The notes under the pieces were generated by a model. That model had not been told where the DNA came from. It worked only from the letters and a program-made list of their open reading frames with translations, and made no database searches. Positions 45,742-55,781 of a DNA stretch of 64,000 nucleotides are shown here, piece after piece. The translations under genes and the position numbers were made by a program. The DNA is from an uncultured Bacteroidia bacterium (GTDB lineage Bacteria > Bacteroidota > Bacteroidia > Bacteroidales > ML635J-15): contig CADAXK010000001.1 in the NCBI GenBank assembly GCA_902791865.1, forward strand, positions 62,001 to 126,000, given 5' to 3'. Every line of letters begins with the position of its first letter. Positions within the stretch are counted from its first letter, which is position 1.

Positions 45742-48700
45742 ATGAAAAGGTTGCTAATGCTAATTCTTTGTGCATTTGCTGTACTAACGGCAATGTCGCA
45801 AAACTATGCAATCACATTTTCGGATGAAAACGACGGCACTCGCATTGAATTTAAACTCAAAAAATATAGCATAAAGCAAACCTCAACGCCATCAGGTTCA
45901 TTCTCAAGAATTGACATTGGAAAAAACACATTCATCGAAAAGAAAGGATGGCCAGAATTACCGTTTGTCAGCACAACAATCAGCATAGACGACGGCGACA
46001 AAATTTCAATTGATACCAGCAAATCGGAATTCCACGACATACAACTTGATTTCCCAATAATTCCATCACGAGGAACAATCTACAGAAATCAGAACCCTGA
46101 TTCTATTCCATACATAACACACCAAGAATCAATAAAAAACATCTTTTTTCCTGAGACAAACATTGTCATAGAAGATCCTTTCTATTACCACAAAGAGAAA
46201 AAAGTAAACATCAGAATATATCCGTTTCAATACAACGCAGCAAGAAAGACTTTGCGTATATTCGACAAAATTTCCTTGAAAATAGACAGAAAATATACTC
46301 GCGAGGCTATTGTGTTACCGAACTATGATTATGGCGATATTCTTGTCCTCACACCAGAAATATACGACAGTGCAATCGAACCATACATAAGGTGGAAACG
46401 AGAAATGGGATTCAATGTAATTGTACGGCATTGCGATTCTGCCGAAAATGTCAAAACAAAGATTGCACAAGCGTACAGCCAGAATCCCAATTTGATGTAT
46501 GTTCAGATTGTTGGCGACTGGAACGACATACAATCGGATGAACTTGGAACCGAAACCTGCTACGACTGCCCTACCGACCCTGCTCTTGGTTGCGTATCGG
46601 GCAACGATAACTATCCAGATATTGCCATTGGCAGGTTTTCGTGCACAAACGCAGAAGAGCTTGCAATACAAGTGCAAAAAAGCATTAACTACGAAAAAAA
46701 TCCAAACAAATATCCCTACTGGTACGATAAATTCATAGGAATCGGTTCCAACGAAGGTCCTGGCGATGACAACGAACTCGACTATGAACATGTAGCCAAA
46801 ATATACGACAATAAACTGTCTAATTTCACTTTCAATATTCATTCAGAGCACTACGATTCAGGAGCCAACGTTTCGTCGAATGTATTGTCAAACAGTATAA
46901 ATCTCGGTGCTTCAAGCATAGCATATTGCGGGCACGGCAACGGTTCTTACTGGCTTACTGGAAGTTATGGAGGTGCAAGCGTAACATCTAGTAGCAATGG
47001 CGACAAACTACCATTCATTGTTTCAGTAGCCTGCCGAAATGGTGCATTCCACTCCGAAGATTGCTTTGCAGAAAAATGGCTGAAAGCCAAACATGGCGGA
47101 GCCGTTGCAACTCTCATGTCGAGCATAAACCAACCATGGAATCCGCCAATGCGTGGACAGGACTATTTCTACGACATTCTCTCTGGCGGATACGACTACG
47201 ACTCCGATTCGACAAGCAATGGCATAAGTACCAATGAACAGCGCACACATTGGGGTTCTATCATACTCAACGCTTTCTACCTCATGCTTTGCGAATCGGC
47301 TCAAGCCAGCGACATCGAAACCGTAAAGACATGGATAAGCTTCGGTGATGCATCGTTGCAACTTCGCACAAAATCTCCAGAAAAAATTGAATCATCTGCA
47401 AATATTGTAATCGAAGGAAACTCATACACAACAACTATAACATCAAACGGAACGCCTGTCAGAAACGCACTAGTATGCATATCTCAGGACGGAAACTACT
47501 ATAAAGGCTTTACAAATTCAAGAGGCATAACCAGCATCGGACACAATCTGCACAAAGGAAAGGCCTTGCTCGTCGTTACTGCCTTCAATACCTCAACAAT
47601 ATACGATAGTATTCCTGTAATAGAATCGGGTAAACCTTATATCGAAATAAGTGAAGTTTCACCCAAGTCCATTAATTCTGGAACAAGCACAAACATTAGC
47701 GTAACAATCAAAAATCTCGGTGATATGCCATCAGATAGCATAATGATGAGAATATCCTGCGATGATGAATTTATCGAAATTAATACTGATTCTGCATTTT
47801 ATGCACCATTGCATACAAACGAAACTGCAGAAAACAACAGCTTCGACATTAGTATCTCAAATGCAACAGCTTACGGACACAAATTTTACTTCACAGCCAC
47901 TATTGAATACAACGACACAACAATAGAACGCTATTTTTCAATATCACAGAACGGGCAAGACTGCTATGCTCCTGATATTATTAGAGCACAATACTCCGAT
48001 GACAGTTGCACTTTGACATGGAATGACATAACAGTAAAACACTTTACCATCTTCGATGACTTTGATGACACCGATACTTATCCGCCATTTACCATTAACC
48101 CAGAAGGAATCGAAGGATGGACATACATCGACGGCGACGATTCACAAACAGCAAACATATCAGGCTACACATTTATGAACAGTCGAGAGAAGATGGCATT
48201 CATTGCCTTAAATCCAGAAAAAGTATATTCGGACGATTCAAATCTCGGCACACAGATACACCCACATTCAGGGAAACAGTTCCTTGCAAGCATCAGAAGC
48301 GCATCGATGTCAACAAACGACTGGATATTCAGCAGAGAACTTGACTTCATAAACGACTTCGAATTTTCATTTTATGTACGCGGAAGCCACCTGTCAAACT
48401 ACTGGGAAACAATGGAAGTTTACTATACAACAACGGATACAATAATAAGACTGGACTCTTGCACCGTAAAAGGTTCGGTAGATCCCGACAACTGGACATT
48501 CAAGACATATTCAGTTCCAGATTCCGCCAAACATGTAGCTATAAGGAACATCTCGCATAACAAAAACTTTCTATGCATCGACGACATAAAAATATCGGGC
48601 TACAAAGTATACCCGACAGAGCCAATAAGCATATACGATAATGGCAACATGATAGAAACAGGTGTCCAGTCAAACATAATCACATTGAACGGTCTGTCGG

Positions 48701-49278
48701 ATGGCGAACATTGCTTATCAATTCGCCCAGACTGCGACACAAACATATATACCGACACCGTCATTTGCTTTACTATTGTTCACGAAACATGCGAAGCTCC
48801 CGAAAATGCCATCTGCTACATAACGACATATAGCGATTCTATTGTATGGTCTTCTGTTCAAAACGCAATATCATACAACATATACGAATCAGGACAAATT
48901 ATTGGAAACACAACCGACACGACATTTGTAACCTCGTCGACAGTCATACCCGAAGGCAACTATTATACAATTTCGAGCGTATGTAGCCATGGCGAATCTG
49001 AATTCGCTGAAGTTAATACAATACTTGTGGACAACGACAATATAGTAGACGATTCGACAAGAATATACCCCAATCCATCCAATGGAAACTTTACAATCGA
49101 ATACTACAGCGACAAAGGTAAGTTCACAATCAGCGATATCTGCGGTAGAATCATTGTGCATGGAAACCTTTCCATCGGACATAATGCAATAACTTTACAA
49201 GATTTCCCGGACGGAATGTACATTATCAGCATTTTCTCAGATAATGTAACGAACAAATACAAGATTATCAAGCAATAA
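45742..49278 (+). CDS. T9SS-secreted C25 (gingipain-family) cysteine protease
   Basis: 1178 aa. Signal ends TAMSQ (residue 19). Residues about 25-195 match the gingipain propeptide layout (GWPELPFVSTTI, KKVNIRIYPFQYN). The C25 catalytic domain runs from DILVLTPEIYDSAI to about 560; H398 in YCGHGNG and C431 in SVACRNGAF are the expected dyad, and PDIAIGRFSC and NYEKNP are typical. After it come a CARDB-like module (about 640-735), a jelly-roll module with MAM-like cleaved-adhesin look (about 770-960: NDWIFSRELDF, AIRNISHNKNFLCIDDIKIS), a fibronectin-like segment, and a T9SS sorting domain starting RIYPNPSNGNF. A major secreted protease by analogy; cleavage preference cannot be read. Confidence 0.94.
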   Translation: MKRLLMLILCAFAVLTAMSQNYAITFSDENDGTRIEFKLKKYSIKQTSTPSGSFSRIDIGKNTFIEKKGWPELPFVSTTISIDDGDKISIDTSKSEFHDIQLDFPIIPSRGTIYRNQNPDSIPYITHQESIKNIFFPETNIVIEDPFYYHKEKKVNIRIYPFQYNAARKTLRIFDKISLKIDRKYTREAIVLPNYDYGDILVLTPEIYDSAIEPYIRWKREMGFNVIVRHCDSAENVKTKIAQAYSQNPNLMYVQIVGDWNDIQSDELGTETCYDCPTDPALGCVSGNDNYPDIAIGRFSCTNAEELAIQVQKSINYEKNPNKYPYWYDKFIGIGSNEGPGDDNELDYEHVAKIYDNKLSNFTFNIHSEHYDSGANVSSNVLSNSINLGASSIAYCGHGNGSYWLTGSYGGASVTSSSNGDKLPFIVSVACRNGAFHSEDCFAEKWLKAKHGGAVATLMSSINQPWNPPMRGQDYFYDILSGGYDYDSDSTSNGISTNEQRTHWGSIILNAFYLMLCESAQASDIETVKTWISFGDASLQLRTKSPEKIESSANIVIEGNSYTTTITSNGTPVRNALVCISQDGNYYKGFTNSRGITSIGHNLHKGKALLVVTAFNTSTIYDSIPVIESGKPYIEISEVSPKSINSGTSTNISVTIKNLGDMPSDSIMMRISCDDEFIEINTDSAFYAPLHTNETAENNSFDISISNATAYGHKFYFTATIEYNDTTIERYFSISQNGQDCYAPDIIRAQYSDDSCTLTWNDITVKHFTIFDDFDDTDTYPPFTINPEGIEGWTYIDGDDSQTANISGYTFMNSREKMAFIALNPEKVYSDDSNLGTQIHPHSGKQFLASIRSASMSTNDWIFSRELDFINDFEFSFYVRGSHLSNYWETMEVYYTTTDTIIRLDSCTVKGSVDPDNWTFKTYSVPDSAKHVAIRNISHNKNFLCIDDIKISGYKVYPTEPISIYDNGNMIETGVQSNIITLNGLSDGEHCLSIRPDCDTNIYTDTVICFTIVHETCEAPENAICYITTYSDSIVWSSVQNAISYNIYESGQIIGNTTDTTFVTSSTVIPEGNYYTISSVCSHGESEFAEVNTILVDNDNIVDDSTRIYPNPSNGNFTIEYYSDKGKFTISDICGRIIVHGNLSIGHNAITLQDFPDGMYIISIFSDNVTNKYKIIKQ

Positions 49279-49282
49279 CCGA

Positions 49283-50626
49283 ATGAAAGGAATATCCAAC
49301 AAACCAGCACTATCGGTAACGAACAAGGAAATCTGGCAAATTTCCTACCCGATCATATTCGGTAACCTTGCACAAACCATTATGGTATTCGTGAACACCG
49401 TTTTTATCGGTCACGTTGGAAACATAGAACTCGGCGCCGTAATGCTTGCTGGGATATATTACTTGGTTTTCACAGCATTGGCAATGGGATTTGCCATCGG
49501 TGTACAAATAATAATTGCAAGAAGATTCGGAGAACAAAACTTCAAGCAAATTGGAGTAGTGTTTGAACACGGACTACTTTTTACAACTATCCTTGGCATA
49601 ACGCTTTGGATAATAATGCATTTCTTTTCCGACATTCTACTTGATCTAATTATTGATTCACCCAATGTATATGAGGCCGCAGTCGAGTTTACCAACTACA
49701 GACACTACGGAATTGTAATCGTATGCATAAACTACCTATTCAGGTCGCTGTACATAGGACTATCTAACACCAAAATAATCACCTACACAACCATATTAAT
49801 GGCTGCCGTGAATATTTTCCTCGACTACTCGCTGATATTCGGCAACTTGGGCTTCCCCGAAATGGGCATAAGGGGCGCTGGACTTTCATCGGTATGCGCA
49901 GAACTTTCTGCATTGCTACTTTTTGTATTCCATACATTAAAAATGATTCCGTTCCACAAATATGCCCTGTTCGAATTCGGAAAAATAGAATTACCGCTCT
50001 TAAAATCCGTATTAAAATTAGCATTTCCCACTATGCTTCAGCGGCTTATGTCGTTCGGACTCTGGTTTGTCTTCTTTGCAATGATAGAACATACTGGCGA
50101 AATGCCGATTGCCGTGTCGGGTATAGTAAGAAGCGTATATATGCTGGTAACAATTCCAGTTTTTGCTTTCAGTGCTACATCAAACACACTTACCAGCAGA
50201 CTTATAGGAGCCGACAAGCAAGATGAAATACCTCGCACTTTGGTAAAAATAGCCAAGATGAGCCTGGCTACCATAATTCCGCTTGTAATAATTTGCGTAT
50301 GTGCCCCACAGTACATTGCACGAATCTACACCGATGACATTATTCTCGCTGCAAATTCGGCAAGCACCATATATGTTATCCTCGTTGCAACACTTGTCCT
50401 TGCACCAGCCATGATATACTTCGAGTTTATTTCGGGAACTGGACATACACTGTCGGCACTGCTTCTTGAAGCCTGCGTACTTGTTGCTTATGTGGTTTAT
50501 CTGTATTTGAGCTCAAGCGTATGGAATCTCAGCATTGAATGGATTTGGTGTACCGAAGTTCTTTACGGAACTCTTCTCCTAATTACATCAGTAGCATACA
50601 TGAAACTAGCCAAGTGGAGAAAATAA
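49283..50626 (+). CDS. MATE-family efflux transporter
   Basis: 447 aa with twelve hydrophobic segments in two similar halves. Family-typical stretches are EIWQISYPIIFGNLAQTIM at the start and FINTVFIGH-like VNTVFIGHVG, GFAIGVQIIIARRFGEQ, then AFPTMLQRLM opening the second half. Exports cationic drugs or metabolites driven by sodium or protons; substrate unknown. Begins 4 bases after the protease stop codon with no separate promoter box, so it is probably read from the same transcript. Confidence 0.94.
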   Translation: MKGISNKPALSVTNKEIWQISYPIIFGNLAQTIMVFVNTVFIGHVGNIELGAVMLAGIYYLVFTALAMGFAIGVQIIIARRFGEQNFKQIGVVFEHGLLFTTILGITLWIIMHFFSDILLDLIIDSPNVYEAAVEFTNYRHYGIVIVCINYLFRSLYIGLSNTKIITYTTILMAAVNIFLDYSLIFGNLGFPEMGIRGAGLSSVCAELSALLLFVFHTLKMIPFHKYALFEFGKIELPLLKSVLKLAFPTMLQRLMSFGLWFVFFAMIEHTGEMPIAVSGIVRSVYMLVTIPVFAFSATSNTLTSRLIGADKQDEIPRTLVKIAKMSLATIIPLVIICVCAPQYIARIYTDDIILAANSASTIYVILVATLVLAPAMIYFEFISGTGHTLSALLLEACVLVAYVVYLYLSSSVWNLSIEWIWCTEVLYGTLLLITSVAYMKLAKWRK

Positions 50627-50680
50627 CAAAAAAAGCGCATTTCCCAAGAAACACGCTTATAGAAACAAAAACAAATTTCC

Positions 50681-51025
50681 TTATTCAATAATTACAGCAA
50701 GAAACTCTACATCCTCGCTTGTCATATTTGCTATGCTATGACGAGCACCACCTCCAGTAAAGACAGCATCGCCAGCATGCAATATTTCGGTCTTGTCATT
50801 ATCAGTAACTGTTGCTTCGCCTTTCAGTATATAATACAATTCGGCATCATCCACATGGGCATGCTCGCCAATGCTACTTCCAGACGGCAACACTACACGC
50901 GCTACCATGCGTCCCATACCAAGCATTTCTGATGCATTAACCATCATGTTCTTGTAGATTTTTGCATTACCACCAGCAACATTTTCGGCAATAATAACCT
51001 CAGCGTCTTCTTTTCTTCTAATCAT
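50681..51025 (-). CDS. Cupin-domain protein
   Basis: 114 aa single cupin barrel. Metal-site motifs: GEHAHVDDAELYYILKGEA (two His and a Glu) and GDAVFTGGGARHSIAN (third His). Such small cupins are sugar isomerases, dioxygenase-like enzymes or sensors; none can be chosen. The gene begins one base after the ftsX stop, so it is likely the last gene of a three-gene run 55090 to 50681. Confidence 0.9.
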   Translation of the reverse strand: MIRRKEDAEVIIAENVAGGNAKIYKNMMVNASEMLGMGRMVARVVLPSGSSIGEHAHVDDAELYYILKGEATVTDNDKTEILHAGDAVFTGGGARHSIANMTSEDVEFLAVIIE

Positions 51026-51026
51026 A

Positions 51027-51899
51027 TTAGTAGTATAGGTTTATAGTTTTTAAACGCAGATACTTATTTATAGACAACAAAGTTGCAAAAACACATAACA
51101 AAATCCCGATTACAGCAACTGCAACAAAAAGCAACGCGATTACCCACGGATCTATTGTTCCTATCAGGTCGCCCAACTGCGCATTTGCAAAATATATTAT
51201 CGCATAAAGAAGCGCTATTGCTATCAACGAACTTACAAGTCCCTGCAAGGCTCCCGATGCAATGAAAGGCCGGCGTATAAAGTTTTTCTTCGCTCCTACC
51301 AATTTCATTGTATTGATAATAAATCGCTTTGAATATATCTGCAAACGAATTGTATTGTTTAGCAGAGCAAACGAAATCAAGAAAAACAATGCACTAAGAG
51401 CTAATAATATAACGCTGACTTTACGTATGTTATCGTTAATAAGATTTACTAGGTTCTGCTGATACGAAACTTCGTTTACTATACCAGACTTTGACAGGAA
51501 AAATCCTTCAAGTTTGGCAATACTATCGGGACTTGCATAATCAGAGTTCAAATATACATTTATAGTTGGTGACAAGGGGTTATAACCCAAAGTCTCAATG
51601 AAATCCTCACCCAACTCCTGCTGTAGCTGCTTTGCTGCATCTTCCTTGGTAATGTATTCTGTAGACTTTATGAACTCGTGCGTATCCAAAGTCTTCTGGA
51701 ACTGCTTAATGTCAGGCTCAGCTACATCATTGTTTATAATTAGCGAAAAGCAAAGGTTTTCCTTCACATAGTCGGACATCTGCCTTGCATTAAGCACCAA
51801 AAGTCCCACAATACCCAATAGTAACAAAACAAGCGAGATGCTTACCACCGAAGTAAGGTAAGCACCTCTTATTTTTGTTTTAATGTTCGATTTTTTCAT
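51027..51899 (-). CDS. ftsX: Cell division protein FtsX
   Basis: 290 aa inner-membrane protein. The first helix (about 20-40) is followed by a periplasmic domain (about 45-165, with CFSLIINNDVAEPDI and PTINVYLNSDYASPDSI) and three more helices near 170, 220 and 260, the FtsX plan. With the ATPase FtsE (not in this window) it activates cell-wall hydrolases at the septum. The start ATG overlaps the stop of the preceding T9SS gene by one base (TAATG), which is an unusual pairing. Confidence 0.94.
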   Translation of the reverse strand: MKKSNIKTKIRGAYLTSVVSISLVLLLLGIVGLLVLNARQMSDYVKENLCFSLIINNDVAEPDIKQFQKTLDTHEFIKSTEYITKEDAAKQLQQELGEDFIETLGYNPLSPTINVYLNSDYASPDSIAKLEGFFLSKSGIVNEVSYQQNLVNLINDNIRKVSVILLALSALFFLISFALLNNTIRLQIYSKRFIINTMKLVGAKKNFIRRPFIASGALQGLVSSLIAIALLYAIIYFANAQLGDLIGTIDPWVIALLFVAVAVIGILLCVFATLLSINKYLRLKTINLYY

Positions 51900-54800
51900 T
51901 ACCTATTTATTATAAGCTTGCTGACACTCATATTTCCGTCCTTATATATTATTCTGACAAAATATGTTGCATCAACCATTGCTGCGACGTTCAGAGTTGC
52001 TGATTCATCATTAAGATTAATATTCTGAACCAATTTTCCTGTTATGTCATAAATTTGTATTGAATTCATCTCACCATTTGCAGAAACGATGTTCACATAA
52101 TCGCTTGCCGGATTAGGATAGATACTTGCAATAGGCATTGATGTCTCATCAACATAACCGCCTTCAATAAAGTTAATCGTTATTGAATCGGTAGCATAAC
52201 AACCACCAGTCGTAACCTGAATCCAGAAAGTATGTGGACCAATTCCGTATGTTGAACCATCAACTGTCAATCTTGGACCTGTAAAACCGGTATTCCACAT
52301 ATATGACTCGTATACTGCTGGAACGCCAATTTCTACAACAGAATCAACAGAAGCGCTGAAATCATCGCCAAGGTTAATCACAATTTCCTCACCGATTGTA
52401 ACATTTACTCCCGCAGATGTTGTACATCCATAACCATCTCCATCAACAGTTACCATATATAATCCGTTCATACCTACAGTAATCGAACTTGTAATATCGG
52501 TAGTACTCCAAACATATTCTGCAGCACCCTCACCTGCATCAAGGATAAATTCTCCACAAGTTACAATAGGAGTTGTATCGAAATTAGCATGGCTAAAGTC
52601 AAAATAATCGTGATATGTTACAACTACTGTATCACGAGCAACGCAGTTGCCATGAGCAGAATCTGACACTTCAAGGATATATGTACCGCTAAGAGAAACA
52701 GTCAATGTAGGCTGGAAACCCCAGGTTCCGAAGTTCCATGAGTAATGTCCGTATTCTTCTTGTCCCTGTGGACCGAGAACTACTGTTTCGCCACGGCATG
52801 GATTAAGGTCAGGACCAAGAGTCATGTCGGGAGCATTATTTACAGTAAGAGTAGCATTATCTGTACGGGCTTCATCACAAGCATTTGAAGCAATGCAATA
52901 GAAAACACCGTTATTGCTACGAACTACATGATCAATATGCAAGTTAGGATTTGTTTGTCCATTTAATGCGACACCATTGTTATACCACTGATAATGAAGA
53001 CCGTCTCCCGAAGCAGTCATTGTAAGTTCATATTCGTCACCCTCACACAATGCCACAACAAGAGGTGTTGGTTGCCAAGTAATTGCAGGAGTTGTTCCTA
53101 CAGTAACCATAACTGTATCGGAATAAGCTGTCGGACAACCGTGTTCCGATTCAACCTTACAATAGTACAAACCGCCATATTGAGCAGCAACTGTCGGTGC
53201 ATTATATGTAGGACTATTGTTTCCAAGATATTCGTCATTGCGATACCATGCATATCTAAGACCATCGCCTTCTGCGGTAAGCGAAAGCGATAGGCTTCCA
53301 CCAGTACAAACATCCAAGTCATGAGGCTGCATAGTAATTACAGGCGAAGAAATAACGCTAATCAAGATAGGACCATTTTCTTCTGTACCACAAGAATTTG
53401 TAACATCGCAAACATAGCGACCTGCATCATCATCCTGCAAATTGCTGAAATGCAAATATGGTTCAGTTGAAACGATTTCAGTTTCACCCTGCTTGTGCCA
53501 TGCAAAAGTAATTCCTTGATCCTCGAAATCATCTTCATCAAGAAGATTTGATCCCTGATATATACGGTCGGCAATACTTATAATTGTATCAACACCCGAG
53601 CAAGCAGAAAATGTTGCAGGCATTTCAGGATATACCTGGATATGCTGGTTTATCATCATGAACACGGTATCGGTACGAACAGAACCACACTCATTTGTTG
53701 CATAGCAATAATAATAACGCTCATGCGATTCTGATGCTGGATTAGCAACTAAGGTACTTGTATGTATACCCTCTGTATTTTGTGTGGTAATATCAGTAAA
53801 ATCAAGGCCATCACCATTACTGTTCAACCATGTGTATTGTATTGGTTCAACACCTGTGATCTTTGCATATAGCTGAGCTTCCTCGCCTTCACATACCGAA
53901 ACATCAACAGGCTGAGATTCTACCGTTGGAGGCATCTTTACCATTACCTGCGCACTATTGCTACGAACAGTACCGCAACCATTTGTAAATTCGCAATAAT
54001 ATTCGCCCATGTGTGCCGAATCCATTGCAAATGTAATTATATTGGTAATACCGCCTTCGACCGGAACTCCTTCAAGATACCACTGGTAGGTAATTGTATC
54101 AGTAGGATAATTGGTTGTAGCATCGGCAGAAAGAGAAACTTCAGTACCGGCACAAACCGTTTCTGGCATTGGATTTCCAACAATGCTAGGCATTTCGCTC
54201 ACAATTGTACCAACATTTATTGAAGTTACTGTTGCACATATATTTGACACCTGAACTTGAAATGGAACAGAATAAAATTCCGTGTCATGTTCTGCCTGTG
54301 CGATTGTAAGTGTATCGTTTGTATCCGATCCATTTACAGCAGGATAAGGTGCGCCATCGTGATACCACTGGTACTGCAAATCTGTACCCGATGCATGCAC
54401 AATAAAATGCAAGTCATCACCAGCGCAAATACCAGCATTACGCGGTTGCACCGTGATACGAGGCAATTCTACAACAGAAACCTCGAATGGTCCATAAACA
54501 GAATCACCACATGCATTTCCAACTTCAAACCAATAGATTCCAGAATCGTCAAGCGAAGCTGATGTAACACGATATTCTGCAAGATGAGAAACGACTTCAC
54601 CATCATGATACCAATTGCGGGTAGTAAATCCCGTTGCCTCTGCTTGCATAAGAAGCTCTGTTCCCTCACAAGGATCAGCAGGAGCCGAAACTGTTACTAT
54701 CGCAGGCTTAGCATTATCAACCACCACTTGAATCACTGGAGACTTTTTGTTACTTCCCATACCATAAAAAACCTTACAATAGTAATAGCCTGCATTAGCC

Positions 54801-55090
54801 TCAACAATACTATCAAAGGGCAATACGCTCTGGGTTGCTTCGGATACTTCTACCCATCCTGATTCCGATGTCAATATCGCAGTTGGGCTATATAACCACT
54901 GATAGGTGAAATTCGTTATATCACCTAAAGTATCTGTAGCATAAACCTTAATATTGACATCTGCTCCTACACAAAAAGTTGACACCCTATCACTTGTTGT
55001 GATAACAATGTCACGTGGTGCTGCAAAAGAAAATGTTGTCGACAATATGAATATTGCGACCAAGCAAAATTTGATAAAATTATTCTTCAT
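51899..55090 (-). CDS. Large T9SS-secreted Ig-like repeat protein
   Basis: 1063 aa from ATG 55090; the frame can be extended to 55114, but that ATG lies next to the promoter box. Signal ends FSFAA (about residue 23). About eight Ig-like modules of 80-95 residues fill residues 25-720: each opens with C[EA]G[TD][EA] and closes with a YYCxx strand such as EYYCEFTNGCG, RYVCDVTNSCG or VFYCIASNACD. Three shorter beta modules follow (GTYILEVSDS, GLYMVTVDG, GPHTFWIQV). The end is a T9SS sorting domain beginning ASIYPNPASDYVN. Probably an adhesin or surface-layer protein. Stop codon overlaps ftsX. Confidence 0.93.
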   Translation of the reverse strand: MKNNFIKFCLVAIFILSTTFSFAAPRDIVITTSDRVSTFCVGADVNIKVYATDTLGDITNFTYQWLYSPTAILTSESGWVEVSEATQSVLPFDSIVEANAGYYYCKVFYGMGSNKKSPVIQVVVDNAKPAIVTVSAPADPCEGTELLMQAEATGFTTRNWYHDGEVVSHLAEYRVTSASLDDSGIYWFEVGNACGDSVYGPFEVSVVELPRITVQPRNAGICAGDDLHFIVHASGTDLQYQWYHDGAPYPAVNGSDTNDTLTIAQAEHDTEFYSVPFQVQVSNICATVTSINVGTIVSEMPSIVGNPMPETVCAGTEVSLSADATTNYPTDTITYQWYLEGVPVEGGITNIITFAMDSAHMGEYYCEFTNGCGTVRSNSAQVMVKMPPTVESQPVDVSVCEGEEAQLYAKITGVEPIQYTWLNSNGDGLDFTDITTQNTEGIHTSTLVANPASESHERYYYCYATNECGSVRTDTVFMMINQHIQVYPEMPATFSACSGVDTIISIADRIYQGSNLLDEDDFEDQGITFAWHKQGETEIVSTEPYLHFSNLQDDDAGRYVCDVTNSCGTEENGPILISVISSPVITMQPHDLDVCTGGSLSLSLTAEGDGLRYAWYRNDEYLGNNSPTYNAPTVAAQYGGLYYCKVESEHGCPTAYSDTVMVTVGTTPAITWQPTPLVVALCEGDEYELTMTASGDGLHYQWYNNGVALNGQTNPNLHIDHVVRSNNGVFYCIASNACDEARTDNATLTVNNAPDMTLGPDLNPCRGETVVLGPQGQEEYGHYSWNFGTWGFQPTLTVSLSGTYILEVSDSAHGNCVARDTVVVTYHDYFDFSHANFDTTPIVTCGEFILDAGEGAAEYVWSTTDITSSITVGMNGLYMVTVDGDGYGCTTSAGVNVTIGEEIVINLGDDFSASVDSVVEIGVPAVYESYMWNTGFTGPRLTVDGSTYGIGPHTFWIQVTTGGCYATDSITINFIEGGYVDETSMPIASIYPNPASDYVNIVSANGEMNSIQIYDITGKLVQNINLNDESATLNVAAMVDATYFVRIIYKDGNMSVSKLIINR

Positions 55091-55111
55091 ACTCAAATTA
55101 TTTATTTTTGA

Positions 55112-55119
55112 CAAAGTTA
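55112..55119 (-). promoter_or_regulatory. -7 box TAACTTTG before Ig-like protein, ftsX and cupin
   Basis: Exact minus-strand box 21 bases before ATG 55090. A TGTTAAAA/TTTTTAACA inverted repeat lies just upstream (55138-55154). Confidence 0.6.
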
Positions 55120-55160
55120 AGAAAAATATTTATTCCTTGTTAAAAATTTTAACAAAAACA

Positions 55161-55781
55161 TTAAATATCAGGTTCTACACTCCCCATCCTGACAATTTCA
55201 GGTTCATCGCCTGTACAATCAATTACGGTTGATGCATATAAACTACCATAACCACCATCAATTACCGCATCAACCTTATTTTTGTAGTCGTCATAAATAA
55301 GTTCAGGATCTGTTGGATACTCAACAATATCATCATCAATGCGCAACGAAGTTGTAAGTATCGGATTTCCAAGCATTTTTACTATTTCGACAATAATCTT
55401 ATTAGCCGGAACGCGAATACCAACGGTCTTCCTATTCTGTTTTAAAATCTTGGGAACATTGTTGTTTGCCTCAAGAATAAAAGTGAAAGGACCAGGCAGG
55501 TTGCGCTTCATCATCTTGAAAATCGAATTGTCGATAGGCTTTGTGTAGTCGGAAAGATGGCTCAAGTCTGAGCATATAAACGAAAAGTTAGCCTTTTCAA
55601 CCTTTATACCCTTCAACTGAGCCACACGCTCTACAGCCTTAGGCTTGGTGATGTCGCAACCCATTCCGTAAACTGTATCGGTAGGATATATTATCACACC
55701 ACCCTTTTGCAGAATTTCGACGGCCTGCCTAACGGTCCGTTCAGCAGGATTGTCGGGATGTATCCTGATAAGAACAGACAT
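55161..55781 (-). CDS. Sua5/YciO/YrdC-family protein (threonylcarbamoyl-AMP synthase type)
   Basis: 206 aa. GGVIIYPTDTVYGMGCD (about 28-44) is the family signature, LPGPFTFIL and KTVGIRVPAN follow. TsaC/Sua5 makes threonylcarbamoyl-AMP for tRNA t6A; the YciO branch has weaker activity and a similar length. I cannot separate the two by eye. Its start codon shares a base with the stop of the transaldolase-like gene, so they are co-transcribed. Confidence 0.9.
   Translation of the reverse strand: MSVLIRIHPDNPAERTVRQAVEILQKGGVIIYPTDTVYGMGCDITKPKAVERVAQLKGIKVEKANFSFICSDLSHLSDYTKPIDNSIFKMMKRNLPGPFTFILEANNNVPKILKQNRKTVGIRVPANKIIVEIVKMLGNPILTTSLRIDDDIVEYPTDPELIYDDYKNKVDAVIDGGYGSLYASTVIDCTGDEPEIVRMGSVEPDI

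Noticed and set aside
46315..46842. 175-codon minus-strand frame
   Set aside because: Antisense of the C25 catalytic domain; no independent evidence.
50630..50665. Terminator after the MATE gene
   Set aside because: Only a five-base stem (AAGCG/CGCTT) with a long loop and no T-run; too weak to call.
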